NCBI GenBank assembly: GCA_900317625.1
Contig: ONHK01000009.1
Span: 1-64,000 of the forward strand
Origin: an uncultured Treponema sp.
GTDB taxonomy: Bacteria; Spirochaetota; Spirochaetia; Treponematales; Treponemataceae
Direction of reading: 5' to 3'
DNA: 64,000 nt
This document shows, in pieces, positions 8,940-17,040 of the stretch. The position numbers were made by a program, and so were the translations under genes. The first letter of the stretch is position 1. Every line of letters begins with the position of its first letter. The notes beneath the pieces were generated by a model. The model searched no databases. It was not told where the DNA came from and saw only the letters and a program-made list of their open reading frames with translations.

Positions 8940-10250
8940 ATGAAAAAAAACGGTCCGTTCATTTTTATAATTTCGTTGATTTTCTCATTTTTTGCAGAAG
9001 GAAATATTTTTGCGCTGGATTACACAGAAATTTCCTCATCGCTTGCTAATTTTTTTGATTCGCTTTACGGAAAAAATGAAGGAACTACCGGATTCCGTTC
9101 GCTCCTGATTCCTCTTGGCGGCCGTTCAGAAAGTTTAGGTTCAGCATACACAGGTCTTTCAGACGATATAAGTTACATTGACTTTAATCCGGCGGCTTCA
9201 AGCATCTTGAATGAAACAGAAATCGCATTTTTTCATAATTCTTGGATTGCAGACTCAAACATGGAAACGCTCGCCTTTACAACAAGGTTCAATAATTTTG
9301 GAATCGGGGCAAAAATTTCATGTTTCTACGTTCCTTTCACAGAATATGATTCGTTCGGAACAAGAGTTGCCGGAAATTATTATTCAGAAACAACTGCAAG
9401 CGCAAATTTTTCGTACAATTTTTTTTCAGGCTATAATTTCAAAGGTCTTGCGGCAGGAATAAATTTAAAGGCTTCCTGGCGCTCAGTTCCAGATTACACA
9501 GACAATGATTCCGGCGAAATTATTTCCGGCTCGGGACTTGAACAGTCGGCTCTTGCGTTTATGGCAGATTTTGGAATATTGATTCAGTTCAATGCAGCAA
9601 AATTTTTTGTCTCAGATGACGCAAACTTGAAAATCGGTTTCAGCCTTACAAATTTTGGAGCCGCAATAACCGGTTTTTCAAGCGATGATGGAATTTCCGG
9701 CGACGATCCATTGCCTTCAACAGCTGGAATCGGAATTTCGTACAATTTTTTTAGGCCTGTAACAATTTCATTGGATTTTAGGCAGCCGATAAATCTTCAA
9801 AATTTTTCTGAATATCAGATGTTTTATGTCGGCACAGGAATTTCTGTAAAAATCACAAAATTCTTTTCAGTTTTGGGCGGTTTTCAGATAAAAGGCGCAA
9901 ATCCACGGTTCAGTCTTGGAGGCGAAGCTCTCGTTTCAAAAGTCAAACTGAACGCAAATTACACGCTGGATTTAACTTCATCCTTGAATCCGTTAAATCG
10001 GTTCAGCATTTCGGCAAGCATTCTTCTTGGAGACAAGGGACGCGCTGAAAAACGTGAAAAAGTGAAAAAACTTTACAACGAAGGAATTTATTTCTTTGCG
10101 CAAAAAGATTACGAAAAAGCAATTGAAATATGGCGGAAAGTCCTAAAAATTGATAGAAATTTTGATCCGGCAAAAACAGGAATCAGAATCGCCACGCTTT
10201 ACAACGAAATGCTTCAGAATATGGAAAATCTTTCAACAACGCACAATTAG
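8940..10250 (+). CDS. UPF0164 family outer-membrane protein (FadL-like)
   Basis: A 436-residue protein with a signal peptide (about 1-25), followed by the hallmark of the treponemal UPF0164 family: LLIPLGGRSESLGSAYTGL and a nearby NPAASS. The middle is alternating hydrophobic beta strands typical of an outer-membrane barrel. The last 60 residues form a TPR-like helical hairpin (KDYEKAIEIWRKVLKI). UPF0164 members in Treponema pallidum have been modelled as FadL-like barrels for long-chain fatty-acid uptake; the substrate here is not shown by the sequence. It is divergent from the helical repeat gene, with about 100 bp between starts, and convergent with the GH57 gene, only 5 bp between stops. 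No strong Shine-Dalgarno is visible. Confidence 0.8.
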   Translation: MKKNGPFIFIISLIFSFFAEGNIFALDYTEISSSLANFFDSLYGKNEGTTGFRSLLIPLGGRSESLGSAYTGLSDDISYIDFNPAASSILNETEIAFFHNSWIADSNMETLAFTTRFNNFGIGAKISCFYVPFTEYDSFGTRVAGNYYSETTASANFSYNFFSGYNFKGLAAGINLKASWRSVPDYTDNDSGEIISGSGLEQSALAFMADFGILIQFNAAKFFVSDDANLKIGFSLTNFGAAITGFSSDDGISGDDPLPSTAGIGISYNFFRPVTISLDFRQPINLQNFSEYQMFYVGTGISVKITKFFSVLGGFQIKGANPRFSLGGEALVSKVKLNANYTLDLTSSLNPLNRFSISASILLGDKGRAEKREKVKKLYNEGIYFFAQKDYEKAIEIWRKVLKIDRNFDPAKTGIRIATLYNEMLQNMENLSTTHN

Positions 10251-10255
10251 AAAAA

Positions 10256-11872
10256 CTATCTTTTCTTGCTGAAAATTCTATAGTTTATCCATGGGAAAAT
10301 CTGATGTTTTTCTTCCAGACTTGTAAGCCATTCTGTGCTGACTGTGTTCGAGCCAAGCGCATCAAAAACCGCTGTAAAATCATTTATGCTTTGCTTAAAA
10401 CGCATCTCCGCATATTCCGGGAAAATTCCGTTCTGAATCATTTTTGCCCAGCCACTGCTCTGCGCAAACATAAGTTCCTTTGCCCCAAGATTCAAAAGCC
10501 GAGCCTTCAATCCTGTATCAGAAGGAAAACGATCCGCCAAATCAACCATACGTTCACTGGCTTTGCGCACAAATTTCATCATCCAGTTATTTTTGCTCGA
10601 AAGTAAATCCTCGCCATAACCGACACCGCTGGAAGAACCATAATATGGCTGAATCCGCTGAAGCTCAAACGGATTTTTGGCAAGATTTTTAGGAAATTCA
10701 AACTGAACATCTGACAAACAGATTTTTCTGCACACTTGCTCAATCCAGTCAACACATTCAAACCATTTTTCACTCAAACGACTGATATTTACAGTAACGA
10801 CCAGAGAAATCTCTTTTTCATCAGAAAGAATTTTTTCCGCCTGGGCAAGTTTTTCAGTTTTTTTAGAAACAAAATCTTCCGCATCTTTTAAAACCTGAGA
10901 CTTTGCTTCCTGTGCTGAATAAATATTTTCCGTTTCGCTAAAATCTTCCGCCGCAGAATCTGAATCTCCGCTTTTGTTCCAATATTTGTAGCCAATTGAG
11001 TAGCGCGAAGTTCCTTTTTTTACAAAAGATTCAATATCTTCTGCTGGCAATGAAAAAATAACATCGCGGTTTTCCGAACGGTATACAGGATTTTCAGAAT
11101 AACCTTCTTCACCCATAATTTCTTTGTCAGAAAAACCATCGCGTCCAAAAGCAACAAGCGCATTTGTAAAGCGGACCGGAGAAAAAATTCCTTTTTTCGG
11201 TTCAATTTCACTAAAAAGAAAACTATGCGCATCCAAAATCGTGTAATTCATTCCATAGGCACGCAGAACTTTTTCAACGCCATCGTAGTAACCAAGTTCA
11301 GGAAGCCAAAATCCATCAGGAACTTCGCCAAAAAAACTTCTGTAGGCAAAAATTCCAGCCTCAACCTGAGCAGACATAATTTCCTGCATATCATTGTAAA
11401 ACGGAAGAAAAATATCTGTCGCACAAGTCGCAAGAATTTCAACAAAGCCTTTTTTCTTGAACTCAGCGATTTTTTTTACAATACGGCGACCAAAATTTTC
11501 AAACGCAACCTTATCGTTTTCAGCTTTTTCAAGGCAAAGTTTTACCGCAGCCAAAAGATTTCCGTCAGATTTCACACGTTCCAGTTCTTTTTTGCCAAAT
11601 TCAATTTTTTTGTCTAGCCACTCAATATATTGAGCCTGAATCTCAGAATCTTCCAGCAAAGTACAAAGCACCGGAGAAAGAACAAGCGCAATTCTGCAAG
11701 GAATTTTTTCCGCCTCAAATTTTTCAAGCATCTGAACCAGCGGAATATAAACATTTGAAATCGATTCAAAAAGATAGCTTCGTTCCCCGGCGTAAAGAAC
11801 CGCTTCTTCCCCGGTATGTTTTATGTATTCCTGATTTGTATTAAGAATTAGAACAAATTTCTTTTGTGCCAT
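10256..11872 (-). CDS. GH57-family protein with degenerate active site
   Basis: The 538-residue protein aligns with GH57 (alpha-glucan branching enzyme-like) by its conserved regions. Region 3 is intact, WLPELGY at 189-195 with the nucleophile position Glu192. The others look broken: region 1, usually H-x-H-x-P-Y, reads NTNQEY (11-16); region 2, usually ATHG, reads ATDI; region 4, usually carrying the acid/base Asp before HWW, reads NISRLSEKW with Asn362; region 5 SSDW reads SSGW. The family makes alpha-1,6 branches in glycogen, but this copy may be a pseudoenzyme or have changed specificity. AGGA precedes the ATG. It lies 28 bp downstream of the DUF4912 gene, a pairing seen elsewhere, and probably forms one transcript with it. 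Confidence 0.8.
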   Translation of the reverse strand: MAQKKFVLILNTNQEYIKHTGEEAVLYAGERSYLFESISNVYIPLVQMLEKFEAEKIPCRIALVLSPVLCTLLEDSEIQAQYIEWLDKKIEFGKKELERVKSDGNLLAAVKLCLEKAENDKVAFENFGRRIVKKIAEFKKKGFVEILATCATDIFLPFYNDMQEIMSAQVEAGIFAYRSFFGEVPDGFWLPELGYYDGVEKVLRAYGMNYTILDAHSFLFSEIEPKKGIFSPVRFTNALVAFGRDGFSDKEIMGEEGYSENPVYRSENRDVIFSLPAEDIESFVKKGTSRYSIGYKYWNKSGDSDSAAEDFSETENIYSAQEAKSQVLKDAEDFVSKKTEKLAQAEKILSDEKEISLVVTVNISRLSEKWFECVDWIEQVCRKICLSDVQFEFPKNLAKNPFELQRIQPYYGSSSGVGYGEDLLSSKNNWMMKFVRKASERMVDLADRFPSDTGLKARLLNLGAKELMFAQSSGWAKMIQNGIFPEYAEMRFKQSINDFTAVFDALGSNTVSTEWLTSLEEKHQIFPWINYRIFSKKR

Positions 11873-11900
11873 TTATTTTTCCTGTTGAATTAGCCGTAAA

Positions 11901-12569
11901 CTACGAAAAAGATTCGCGATGATTTTTGTAATGTTCAAGCAAAAGCTCGTTCATTCCAGAAAGTTTCATTATTTCAGATGCATTTTCCATTTTTCCTGGC
12001 TGAAGAAGCGCAAAACGTTCACAACCTTTCGGTTTTTCAAGAATTCTGGAAGATGCAAGAATATCTACAAAATTATCAAGATTGAAAAGAAGATCCACCC
12101 GGAAAAATTTTTTGTTTTGCGGAAGAAGCACATATTGACCGTCATCTTCTTTTGAAATCTGAATATCAAAAAATTCATCCGGCTTAACCTGATCTTTTTC
12201 GGAAAAAGAATTTACACGAATCCGCATCTGACTTACAAAAGCCTTTTCCAGTGAAATCCGGTCAGAATCGCTGATATTCCAATAAACAAAAGCCCACGCA
12301 GGATTTCTAAGAACAATTCCAACTTCCGTCTGATTATATGCGCGAGGAACAAGCTCCTCCTCTTTTTCAGGCTCAATTTCCTCATCAGAAATAATCATGT
12401 CGTCTTTTTCGATTTTTTCCAAATCTTCATAAACTTCAAGAATTTCTTCAATAAGAAAATTTCTGTTAAAATCTGAAGGAACATCGATTCCCTCTTCGTC
12501 AGCAATTTTTATCAGTTCTGAAAATGAAAGTGTCTCCAAATAAGCACGGCTAAGCACAACTTTTTCCAT
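11901..12569 (-). CDS. DUF4912 domain protein
   Basis: A 222-residue cytoplasmic protein. An N-terminal helical region (about 10-48, LETLSFSELIKIADEEGI) resembles a Rho-N/SAP-like fold. An acidic linker follows, then a DUF4912 domain from about 75, with the characteristic NPAWAFVYWNIS. DUF4912 proteins are frequently encoded beside GH57 alpha-glucan enzymes, and that is the case here; the domain is thought to be Ig-like and ligand-binding, but its role is not established. The ATG is 6 nt downstream of a GATTAT -10 with a TTGACT -35 at 17-nt spacing, and there is no Shine-Dalgarno, so the transcript should be leaderless. Confidence 0.8.
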   Translation of the reverse strand: MEKVVLSRAYLETLSFSELIKIADEEGIDVPSDFNRNFLIEEILEVYEDLEKIEKDDMIISDEEIEPEKEEELVPRAYNQTEVGIVLRNPAWAFVYWNISDSDRISLEKAFVSQMRIRVNSFSEKDQVKPDEFFDIQISKEDDGQYVLLPQNKKFFRVDLLFNLDNFVDILASSRILEKPKGCERFALLQPGKMENASEIMKLSGMNELLLEHYKNHRESFS

Positions 12570-12575
12570 AAAATA

Positions 12576-12604
12576 ATAATCTAAAAAATCCCGATATTAG
12601 TCAA
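12576..12604 (-). promoter_or_regulatory. sigma70-like promoter of the DUF4912 gene, leaderless
   Basis: TTGACT at 12604-12599, a 17-nt spacer and GATTAT at 12581-12576 read on the minus strand. The -10 ends 6 nt before the ATG at 12569, so initiation about 7 nt downstream falls on the start codon. Confidence 0.65.
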
Positions 12605-12639
12605 GCGACACAAAGTTTTATATTTTTTGAAAAAAGCTA

Positions 12640-12668
12640 TTGAAAAATCAAAATAATTATGTTATTAA
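12640..12668 (+). promoter_or_regulatory. sigma70-like promoter of the response-regulator-like gene, leaderless
   Basis: TTGAAA at 12640-12645, a 17-nt spacer and TATTAA at 12663-12668. The -10 ends 6 nt before the ATG at 12675, and there is no Shine-Dalgarno sequence. Confidence 0.65.
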
Positions 12669-12674
12669 AAAAAT

Positions 12675-13388
12675 ATGAGGGTTTATATATTTTCTCTTCC
12701 ACAAAATTTAGAAATCGCAAGAAAAATCCAGGATTTTTTGAATTTAAAAGGGCATTCTGTAAAACTTTTTGACTCGGACTCGCAATTTTTTAGTTTCGTT
12801 TACCAAAAAGAGAAAATTCCAGATTTTGTTGTCTACGATTATCTTTTTTTCAATCATAATCTTTGGAACATCTACAATTTCATGAAAAGCGAAAACTGCC
12901 TGGTTCCGCTGATTTTTTTTAATGATCCGGCAATTCATTCTGAATCAACAAAATTTTTCCTAAAAAACACGCTGAATCTGCTTCACGCTGAAAATAAAAT
13001 TGACTGGGAAAAATACGACCAGATTGTATCTGATGCCGCAAAAATAATTGATTCCACTAAGGTTGAAAACAAAAAAACTGAGACAGAAACAGAAATTGTC
13101 CAAAAAATTCAAAATCCAAGCGAAAAACAGCACATAAATCCCGAAAAACGGATTTCAAAAGAACTTTCTGGAATAAATCTTGCAATTTTCAAGAAACTTT
13201 TTAACAACTTGAACAACTGCGTGCCGCTGAAAGAACTGCAAAATTCAGAAGAATTAAAAAAACAGATTCGGGAAACAACGGTTTTCTGTTCAATCTCAAA
13301 AATACGGAAAGCAATGAAAAACGCAGACGAGGACGCTTTTGAAATCCTAAAAAATCCAGACGGCTACACAATGATTTCAAGATATTGA
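12675..13388 (+). CDS. degenerate response-regulator-like protein
   Basis: The 237-residue protein starts with an alternating beta/alpha pattern resembling a receiver domain (about 1-115), with Asp55 (FVVYDYLFF) at the expected phosphorylation position. The paired acidic residues after strand 1 are missing (SLPQ) and no clear conserved Lys is seen. A charged linker (about 125-165) leads to a C-terminal segment (about 165-237) that looks like a winged helix, ending FEILKNPDGYTMIS like the wing of OmpR-type regulators. It could be an atypical, phosphorylation-independent regulator. No partner kinase is nearby. It is divergent from the DUF4912 gene across 105 bp and appears leaderless. Confidence 0.6.
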   Translation: MRVYIFSLPQNLEIARKIQDFLNLKGHSVKLFDSDSQFFSFVYQKEKIPDFVVYDYLFFNHNLWNIYNFMKSENCLVPLIFFNDPAIHSESTKFFLKNTLNLLHAENKIDWEKYDQIVSDAAKIIDSTKVENKKTETETEIVQKIQNPSEKQHINPEKRISKELSGINLAIFKKLFNNLNNCVPLKELQNSEELKKQIRETTVFCSISKIRKAMKNADEDAFEILKNPDGYTMISRY

Positions 13389-13390
13389 AT

Positions 13391-13418
13391 ATGCTGATTT
13401 TTCAAGCTTGAAAAACAG
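13391..13418 (+). terminator. possible terminator-like palindrome after the response-regulator-like gene
   Basis: TTTTTCAAG and its complement CTTGAAAAA form a perfect 9-bp palindrome at 13398-13415, between two convergent genes. The downstream T-run is poor, so termination efficiency is uncertain; it could act in both directions. Confidence 0.4.
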
Positions 13419-13467
13419 AAATATTTTCACAATTTTTTATCATTTTTCTCGCCCGTCAATTTTCCAG

Positions 13468-14400
13468 TTAAAATTTCTTTCCTTGAACAATATTTTTTTC
13501 ACCAAAATATTTAGCCATTGAATTAAGAACATCGCGTTTATTTGCCGTCCAAAGCGGCGCAATAAGAATTTTTTTCGCTCCATCGCCAGTCAGCCGGTGA
13601 ACCACAATATTTTCAGGAATTATTTCCAGCGCATCTCCCAAAAGCTCAAAATATTCCTCTTTTTCAAGGCAACGGAAAAATCCCTTTTTATAATCTTTTG
13701 CCAAATCAGTTCCTTCCAAAACATGAAGAACCGAGATTTTTATTCCATCAATTCCAGAATTCACCGCATACCGCACAGAATTCATCATATCTTCTTTTGT
13801 TTCACCAGGAAGTCCAAAAATCAAGTGCGCGACAATATGAATTTTTGACGACGCATTTTTTATTCTTTTTACACAATCAGAAAAAACAGAATTTTCGTAC
13901 ATCCGCAGAATATATCTTACCGTTTCCAATTTTGAAGACTGAAGCCCTAACTCAATGCTCAAATATTTTTTTTCAGCAAGCTCCACAAGATTTTTCAGCA
14001 TTTTTTCAGAAATGCAATCCGGCCGCGTTCCAACAGCAAGTCCGCATACATTTTCATAATTCAGCGCGGCATTAAATTTTTCCAGCAGAACATCTTCATC
14101 TCCATAAGTTGAAGTAAAATTCTGAAAATATGCAATATAACAGATTTTCTGTCCTGTTTTTACTTTTGAAGAGACAATTTTTTTCGCCTGTTCAATCTGT
14201 CCGCCTATAGAAATATTTCTGTCCGCGGCGAAATCCCCGGAACCGCTCGCGCCACAAAAAATGCATCCGCCAAATCCTTTTGTTCCATCCCGGTTAGGAC
14301 AAGTGCAACCTGCATCCAGACTGATTTTATAGACTTTTGAACCGAAAATTTCCCTGTAATATTGATTTGCTGAATAGAAATGACCATTTGAATATTTCAT
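13468..14400 (-). CDS. TIGR01212-type radical SAM protein (YhcC-like)
   Basis: A 310-residue radical SAM protein. The cluster-binding cysteines are in CPNRDGTKGFGGCIFC (about residues 34-49), preceded by a further Cys-Thr, as in the YhcC/TIGR01212 family. GTRPDCIS and LGLQSS, and HLIFGLPGETKEDM further on, are family hallmarks of the partial TIM barrel. It should bind a 4Fe-4S cluster and cleave S-adenosylmethionine; the physiological substrate of this family is not well established. The start lies 10 nt beyond the T-run of the tRNA-Arg terminator and has neither a Shine-Dalgarno nor a convincing -10, so expression may depend on read-through from the tRNA promoter. Confidence 0.85.
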   Translation of the reverse strand: MKYSNGHFYSANQYYREIFGSKVYKISLDAGCTCPNRDGTKGFGGCIFCGASGSGDFAADRNISIGGQIEQAKKIVSSKVKTGQKICYIAYFQNFTSTYGDEDVLLEKFNAALNYENVCGLAVGTRPDCISEKMLKNLVELAEKKYLSIELGLQSSKLETVRYILRMYENSVFSDCVKRIKNASSKIHIVAHLIFGLPGETKEDMMNSVRYAVNSGIDGIKISVLHVLEGTDLAKDYKKGFFRCLEKEEYFELLGDALEIIPENIVVHRLTGDGAKKILIAPLWTANKRDVLNSMAKYFGEKNIVQGKKF

Positions 14401-14410
14401 AAAAGAAGTG

Positions 14411-14445
14411 AAAAAAAAGATTCAAATGAAAAAATCATTTGAATC
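14411..14445 (-). terminator. intrinsic terminator of tRNA-Arg
   Basis: Read on the minus strand, a perfect 11-bp stem (GATTCAAATGA and its complement, 14445-14435 and 14429-14419) with a 5-nt T loop is followed by eight T residues (14418-14411). It begins 4 nt after the tRNA. Confidence 0.85.
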
Positions 14446-14449
14446 TGAA

Positions 14450-14524
14450 TGATGCTTGCAAGGCTCGAACTTGCGACCTGCTGCTTAGAAGGCAGCTGCT
14501 CTAATCCAACTGAGCTAAAGCACC
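14450..14524 (-). tRNA. tRNA-Arg (anticodon TCT)
   Basis: The minus strand folds into a complete 75-nt cloverleaf: acceptor GGTGCTT with AAGCATC, D-arm GCTC/GAGC, anticodon stem GCTGC/GCAGC with loop CTTCTAA (anticodon TCT, reading AGA), variable loop AGGTC, T-arm GCAAG/CTTGC with loop TTCGAGC, discriminator A. CCA is not encoded. It has its own promoter and terminator. Confidence 0.95.
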
Positions 14525-14563
14525 AAAGAGCAACTTTGCAAAACGCAAAACTCTGTAGAAAAT

Positions 14564-14592
14564 AATATATAAAAAAAAGTTATTTTTTACAA
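14564..14592 (-). promoter_or_regulatory. promoter of tRNA-Arg
   Basis: TTGTAA at 14592-14587, a 17-nt spacer and TATATT at 14569-14564 on the minus strand. The predicted start is near 14557, giving a 5' leader of roughly 33 nt that contains a GTTTTGC/GCAAAAC-like palindrome and would be trimmed by RNase P. Confidence 0.6.
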
Positions 14593-14655
14593 GTGCAAAT
14601 TACAATTTACAACCAAAAATCGTTGCATTTCATAATTAAAAAATGTAAGACAGAA

Positions 14656-15432
14656 TCAGTTATCTTCTTCAGCAGCATTTATAGGAACTGAACCAAGATA
14701 AAGGACATTACTGTAATAATTTGTAAATGAATTATCATAACCAACTGCAACAGCGTACAAAGCAACATAATAAATATCGTCTTCACTTGCAGTTGAACTA
14801 TAATTCACATCATCTTCGCCACTTTTTGGTTTATCGTAGTCACCATTACTGTTTTTTCGCCCAAAATCAAAGGATTTTGTATTGTCCTGACGCATCGGAA
14901 TATATTTCTCATCATTGTCCACAACAATTTTTGCACGGTAAGCATAATCTTTCCATTTATCGCTGTTTTTTGCCGGTTCCTGATAGTTTGTAAGACGAAT
15001 AAAAACCTTCTGATTTTTTCCTCCAGAAGCCGGAATAAGCGGAGAAACATTCCTTCCTTCAACTCCAAGTTCCTGATAGCCATAAGACTGAAGTCTAGGG
15101 AAAGCAGATGAATAATTCGTTGAGCTGGAAATTAAACTCACCGCAGAAATCTGACTGTTCATAGTTGAATAGTTATTATAAATTTTATAATAAACAGCCG
15201 TTCCCATATACTTAAAAGCGCTTGCCGAAGAAGTCGAATTGTCGCTGTCATTTGTGTAGAAACCAAAATAAGTTCCCGTAAAGTCCAAACCAGAACTACC
15301 GGTAGATGCATCAGGAGATGAAAATTTCTGGTAAGGAGCTTCCAGAACATAATATTCTTCAAGCCCGCAACAAGGGAACAAAAAAAGACAGACAAAAAAA
15401 ATCGAAATATTAAAGAAATTCAACTTTTTCAT
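14656..15432 (-). CDS. predicted lipoprotein, hypothetical
   Basis: A 258-residue exported protein. Its N-terminus, Lys-Lys then a hydrophobic stretch ending FLFPCCG, is a lax spirochaetal lipobox, so Cys21 or Cys22 is probably lipidated. The mature part is rich in Ser, Thr, Tyr and Asn, looks all-beta and shows no motif I recognise. GGAAG lies about 6 nt before the ATG. It is last in a leftward group (regulator, TPR protein, lipoprotein) with 37 bp to the gene before it, so it is likely co-transcribed. Confidence 0.65.
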   Translation of the reverse strand: MKKLNFFNISIFFVCLFLFPCCGLEEYYVLEAPYQKFSSPDASTGSSGLDFTGTYFGFYTNDSDNSTSSASAFKYMGTAVYYKIYNNYSTMNSQISAVSLISSSTNYSSAFPRLQSYGYQELGVEGRNVSPLIPASGGKNQKVFIRLTNYQEPAKNSDKWKDYAYRAKIVVDNDEKYIPMRQDNTKSFDFGRKNSNGDYDKPKSGEDDVNYSSTASEDDIYYVALYAVAVGYDNSFTNYYSNVLYLGSVPINAAEEDN

Positions 15433-15469
15433 ATCTGTCTTCCGTTTTTTATATTAAGATTTGAAAAAA

Positions 15470-16144
15470 CTACTCTTTGTCAGAAATTTCAAGGCTGATA
15501 AGTCTTGATTCAGCGAGTTTTGCCCAAGAATCATTCGGCTCAGAACCAAAAAGTTCTGAATAAACTTCAACAGCACCTTTCTTATCGCCTTTTGCCTCTT
15601 TTACACGGCCAAGACTGAATTTTGCATGTGTAATCTGGTCAAAATCCTTGTAAGAAACAACTTTTTCATAAGATTTTTCAGCATCATCAAGATTTGAAAC
15701 ATCCTCAAAGGCTGAACCAGCATTAAAATAGCATAATGGTGCAGTATAGGATTTTTTGCCTTTTTCAGCTGCAGTTGTCCAAAGAGCCGCAGCATCAGCG
15801 TAATTCTTCTGCGAGTATTTCACTTCAGCAGAAAGCATATTTGCACGAACTCCAACCACACCAGACTTTTTATTATATTCAGCCAAATCAGCCAACGCTT
15901 TTGCGCGGCGAGATTCAAGAGCCTCCTCTGAAAGACCAGCCGAATCTTTTGTAAGATTGTATGCAATGGAATCAATATCTTCCAAACCTTTTTTGTTTAC
16001 ATTAGAAACCACAGAATAACTGATTCCATAACCTAAAATAAAAACAGCCAACACAACAAGAACTACAAGAAGAATTTTGCGGTATGCCACAAAAAATCCT
16101 GATAATTTTTCTCCTGCTGTCGCTTTTTCAAATTGTGCTTTCAT
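15470..16144 (-). CDS. membrane-anchored TPR protein (YfgM-like)
   Basis: The 224-residue protein has a short cytoplasmic N-terminus, one membrane segment (about 23-50, ILLVVLVVLAVFILGYGI) and an extracytoplasmic domain with TPR units such as KNYADAAALWTTAAEKG and SNLDDAEKSYEKVVSYKD. Topology and length fit the YfgM-like ancillary periplasmic TPR proteins, which associate with the translocon and chaperones in enterobacteria; similarity in detail cannot be checked here. A TTGGAG lies just before the ATG. It sits 13 bp after the AAA+ regulator gene. Confidence 0.7.
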   Translation of the reverse strand: MKAQFEKATAGEKLSGFFVAYRKILLVVLVVLAVFILGYGISYSVVSNVNKKGLEDIDSIAYNLTKDSAGLSEEALESRRAKALADLAEYNKKSGVVGVRANMLSAEVKYSQKNYADAAALWTTAAEKGKKSYTAPLCYFNAGSAFEDVSNLDDAEKSYEKVVSYKDFDQITHAKFSLGRVKEAKGDKKGAVEVYSELFGSEPNDSWAKLAESRLISLEISDKE

Positions 16145-16157
16145 TTATTTCTCCAAA

Positions 16158-17024
16158 CTATATATTTTTATCGCGGATATGTAATTCGTTCATAAGCCGC
16201 GATACGTAAGTTCTTTGTATGCCAAGAATTTTTCCAGCTTTCGTCTGATTCCAGCCACATTCATCAAGAATTTTAGCAACATAATGTCGCTTAAAATCAT
16301 TCAATGCAACTTTCAAACTTTTGTCCTCATCATCAAACAAAAGAGCCTGACCACTTTCTGATTCAGAATGAATATATGAAAGATGCAAGTCCTCATCTTG
16401 AATCAGATTCCCGTGGCACAAAAGCACGCTTCTTGAAACAACATCCCTAAGTTCAAGAATATTTCCTGGCCAGGAATAGTCCCTCAGCGCATTTATAGAA
16501 TTTTCTGAAAACCCATCGATTTTTTTTCCGTATTTCGCAGAAAAAGAAATTAAAAAATTCTCAGCAAGAGGCAAAATATCCTCTTTCCGAACCTTGAGAG
16601 CTGGAATCCGGACAGGAAAAACATTCAGCCGGAAAAACAACTCCTCTATAAAACTGCCTTTTTGAACAAAATCCGCAAGACTTTTACTTGTGGATGCAAT
16701 AATTTTTACATTAATTTTTGCCTGAATCAAATCAAGCAGTTTTTTTTGGTATTCATTTTTTAAATATTCAATTTCTTCTAAAAAAATCGAACCATATTCT
16801 GAACTGACTTTTACAAAATCAATAGATTCCGCTTTTCTACAGTCATAATAAAAAAACGGAAATTCACTACGGTTACAATTCTGATGAATAATTCCCGCAA
16901 AAGTTTTTTTACCACAACCAATCTCCCCTATCAAAAGAACAGGAGAATTTGTAGCAGAAGTCTTTTTGATAATTTCAAGCAAATCCTTTGTTACAGGACT
17001 TACCGCAATAAAAGTTTCGTTCAT
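16158..17024 (-). CDS. NtrC-family AAA+ regulator lacking the sigma54 contact loop
   Basis: A 288-residue protein with an AAA+ core like bacterial enhancer-binding proteins: Walker A GEIGCGKK (33-40), Walker B IFLEEIE (about 80-86), a second-region FFRLNVFPVRIPALKVRKED and SWPGNILELRD, and a Fis-type helix-turn-helix at the C-terminus (WNQTKAGKILGIQRTYVSRL). The stretch that should hold the ESELFG and GAFTGA loops is absent: only about 42 residues separate Walker A and B, against roughly 60-65 usually. It therefore probably does not activate sigma54 polymerase in the usual way. I chose ATG 17024, preceded by GGAAG; the earlier ATG at 17063 lies in the loop of the upstream terminator. It has no N-terminal sensor domain. 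Confidence 0.8.
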   Translation of the reverse strand: MNETFIAVSPVTKDLLEIIKKTSATNSPVLLIGEIGCGKKTFAGIIHQNCNRSEFPFFYYDCRKAESIDFVKVSSEYGSIFLEEIEYLKNEYQKKLLDLIQAKINVKIIASTSKSLADFVQKGSFIEELFFRLNVFPVRIPALKVRKEDILPLAENFLISFSAKYGKKIDGFSENSINALRDYSWPGNILELRDVVSRSVLLCHGNLIQDEDLHLSYIHSESESGQALLFDDEDKSLKVALNDFKRHYVAKILDECGWNQTKAGKILGIQRTYVSRLMNELHIRDKNI

Positions 17025-17040
17025 AAAAAAACGGCTTCCA

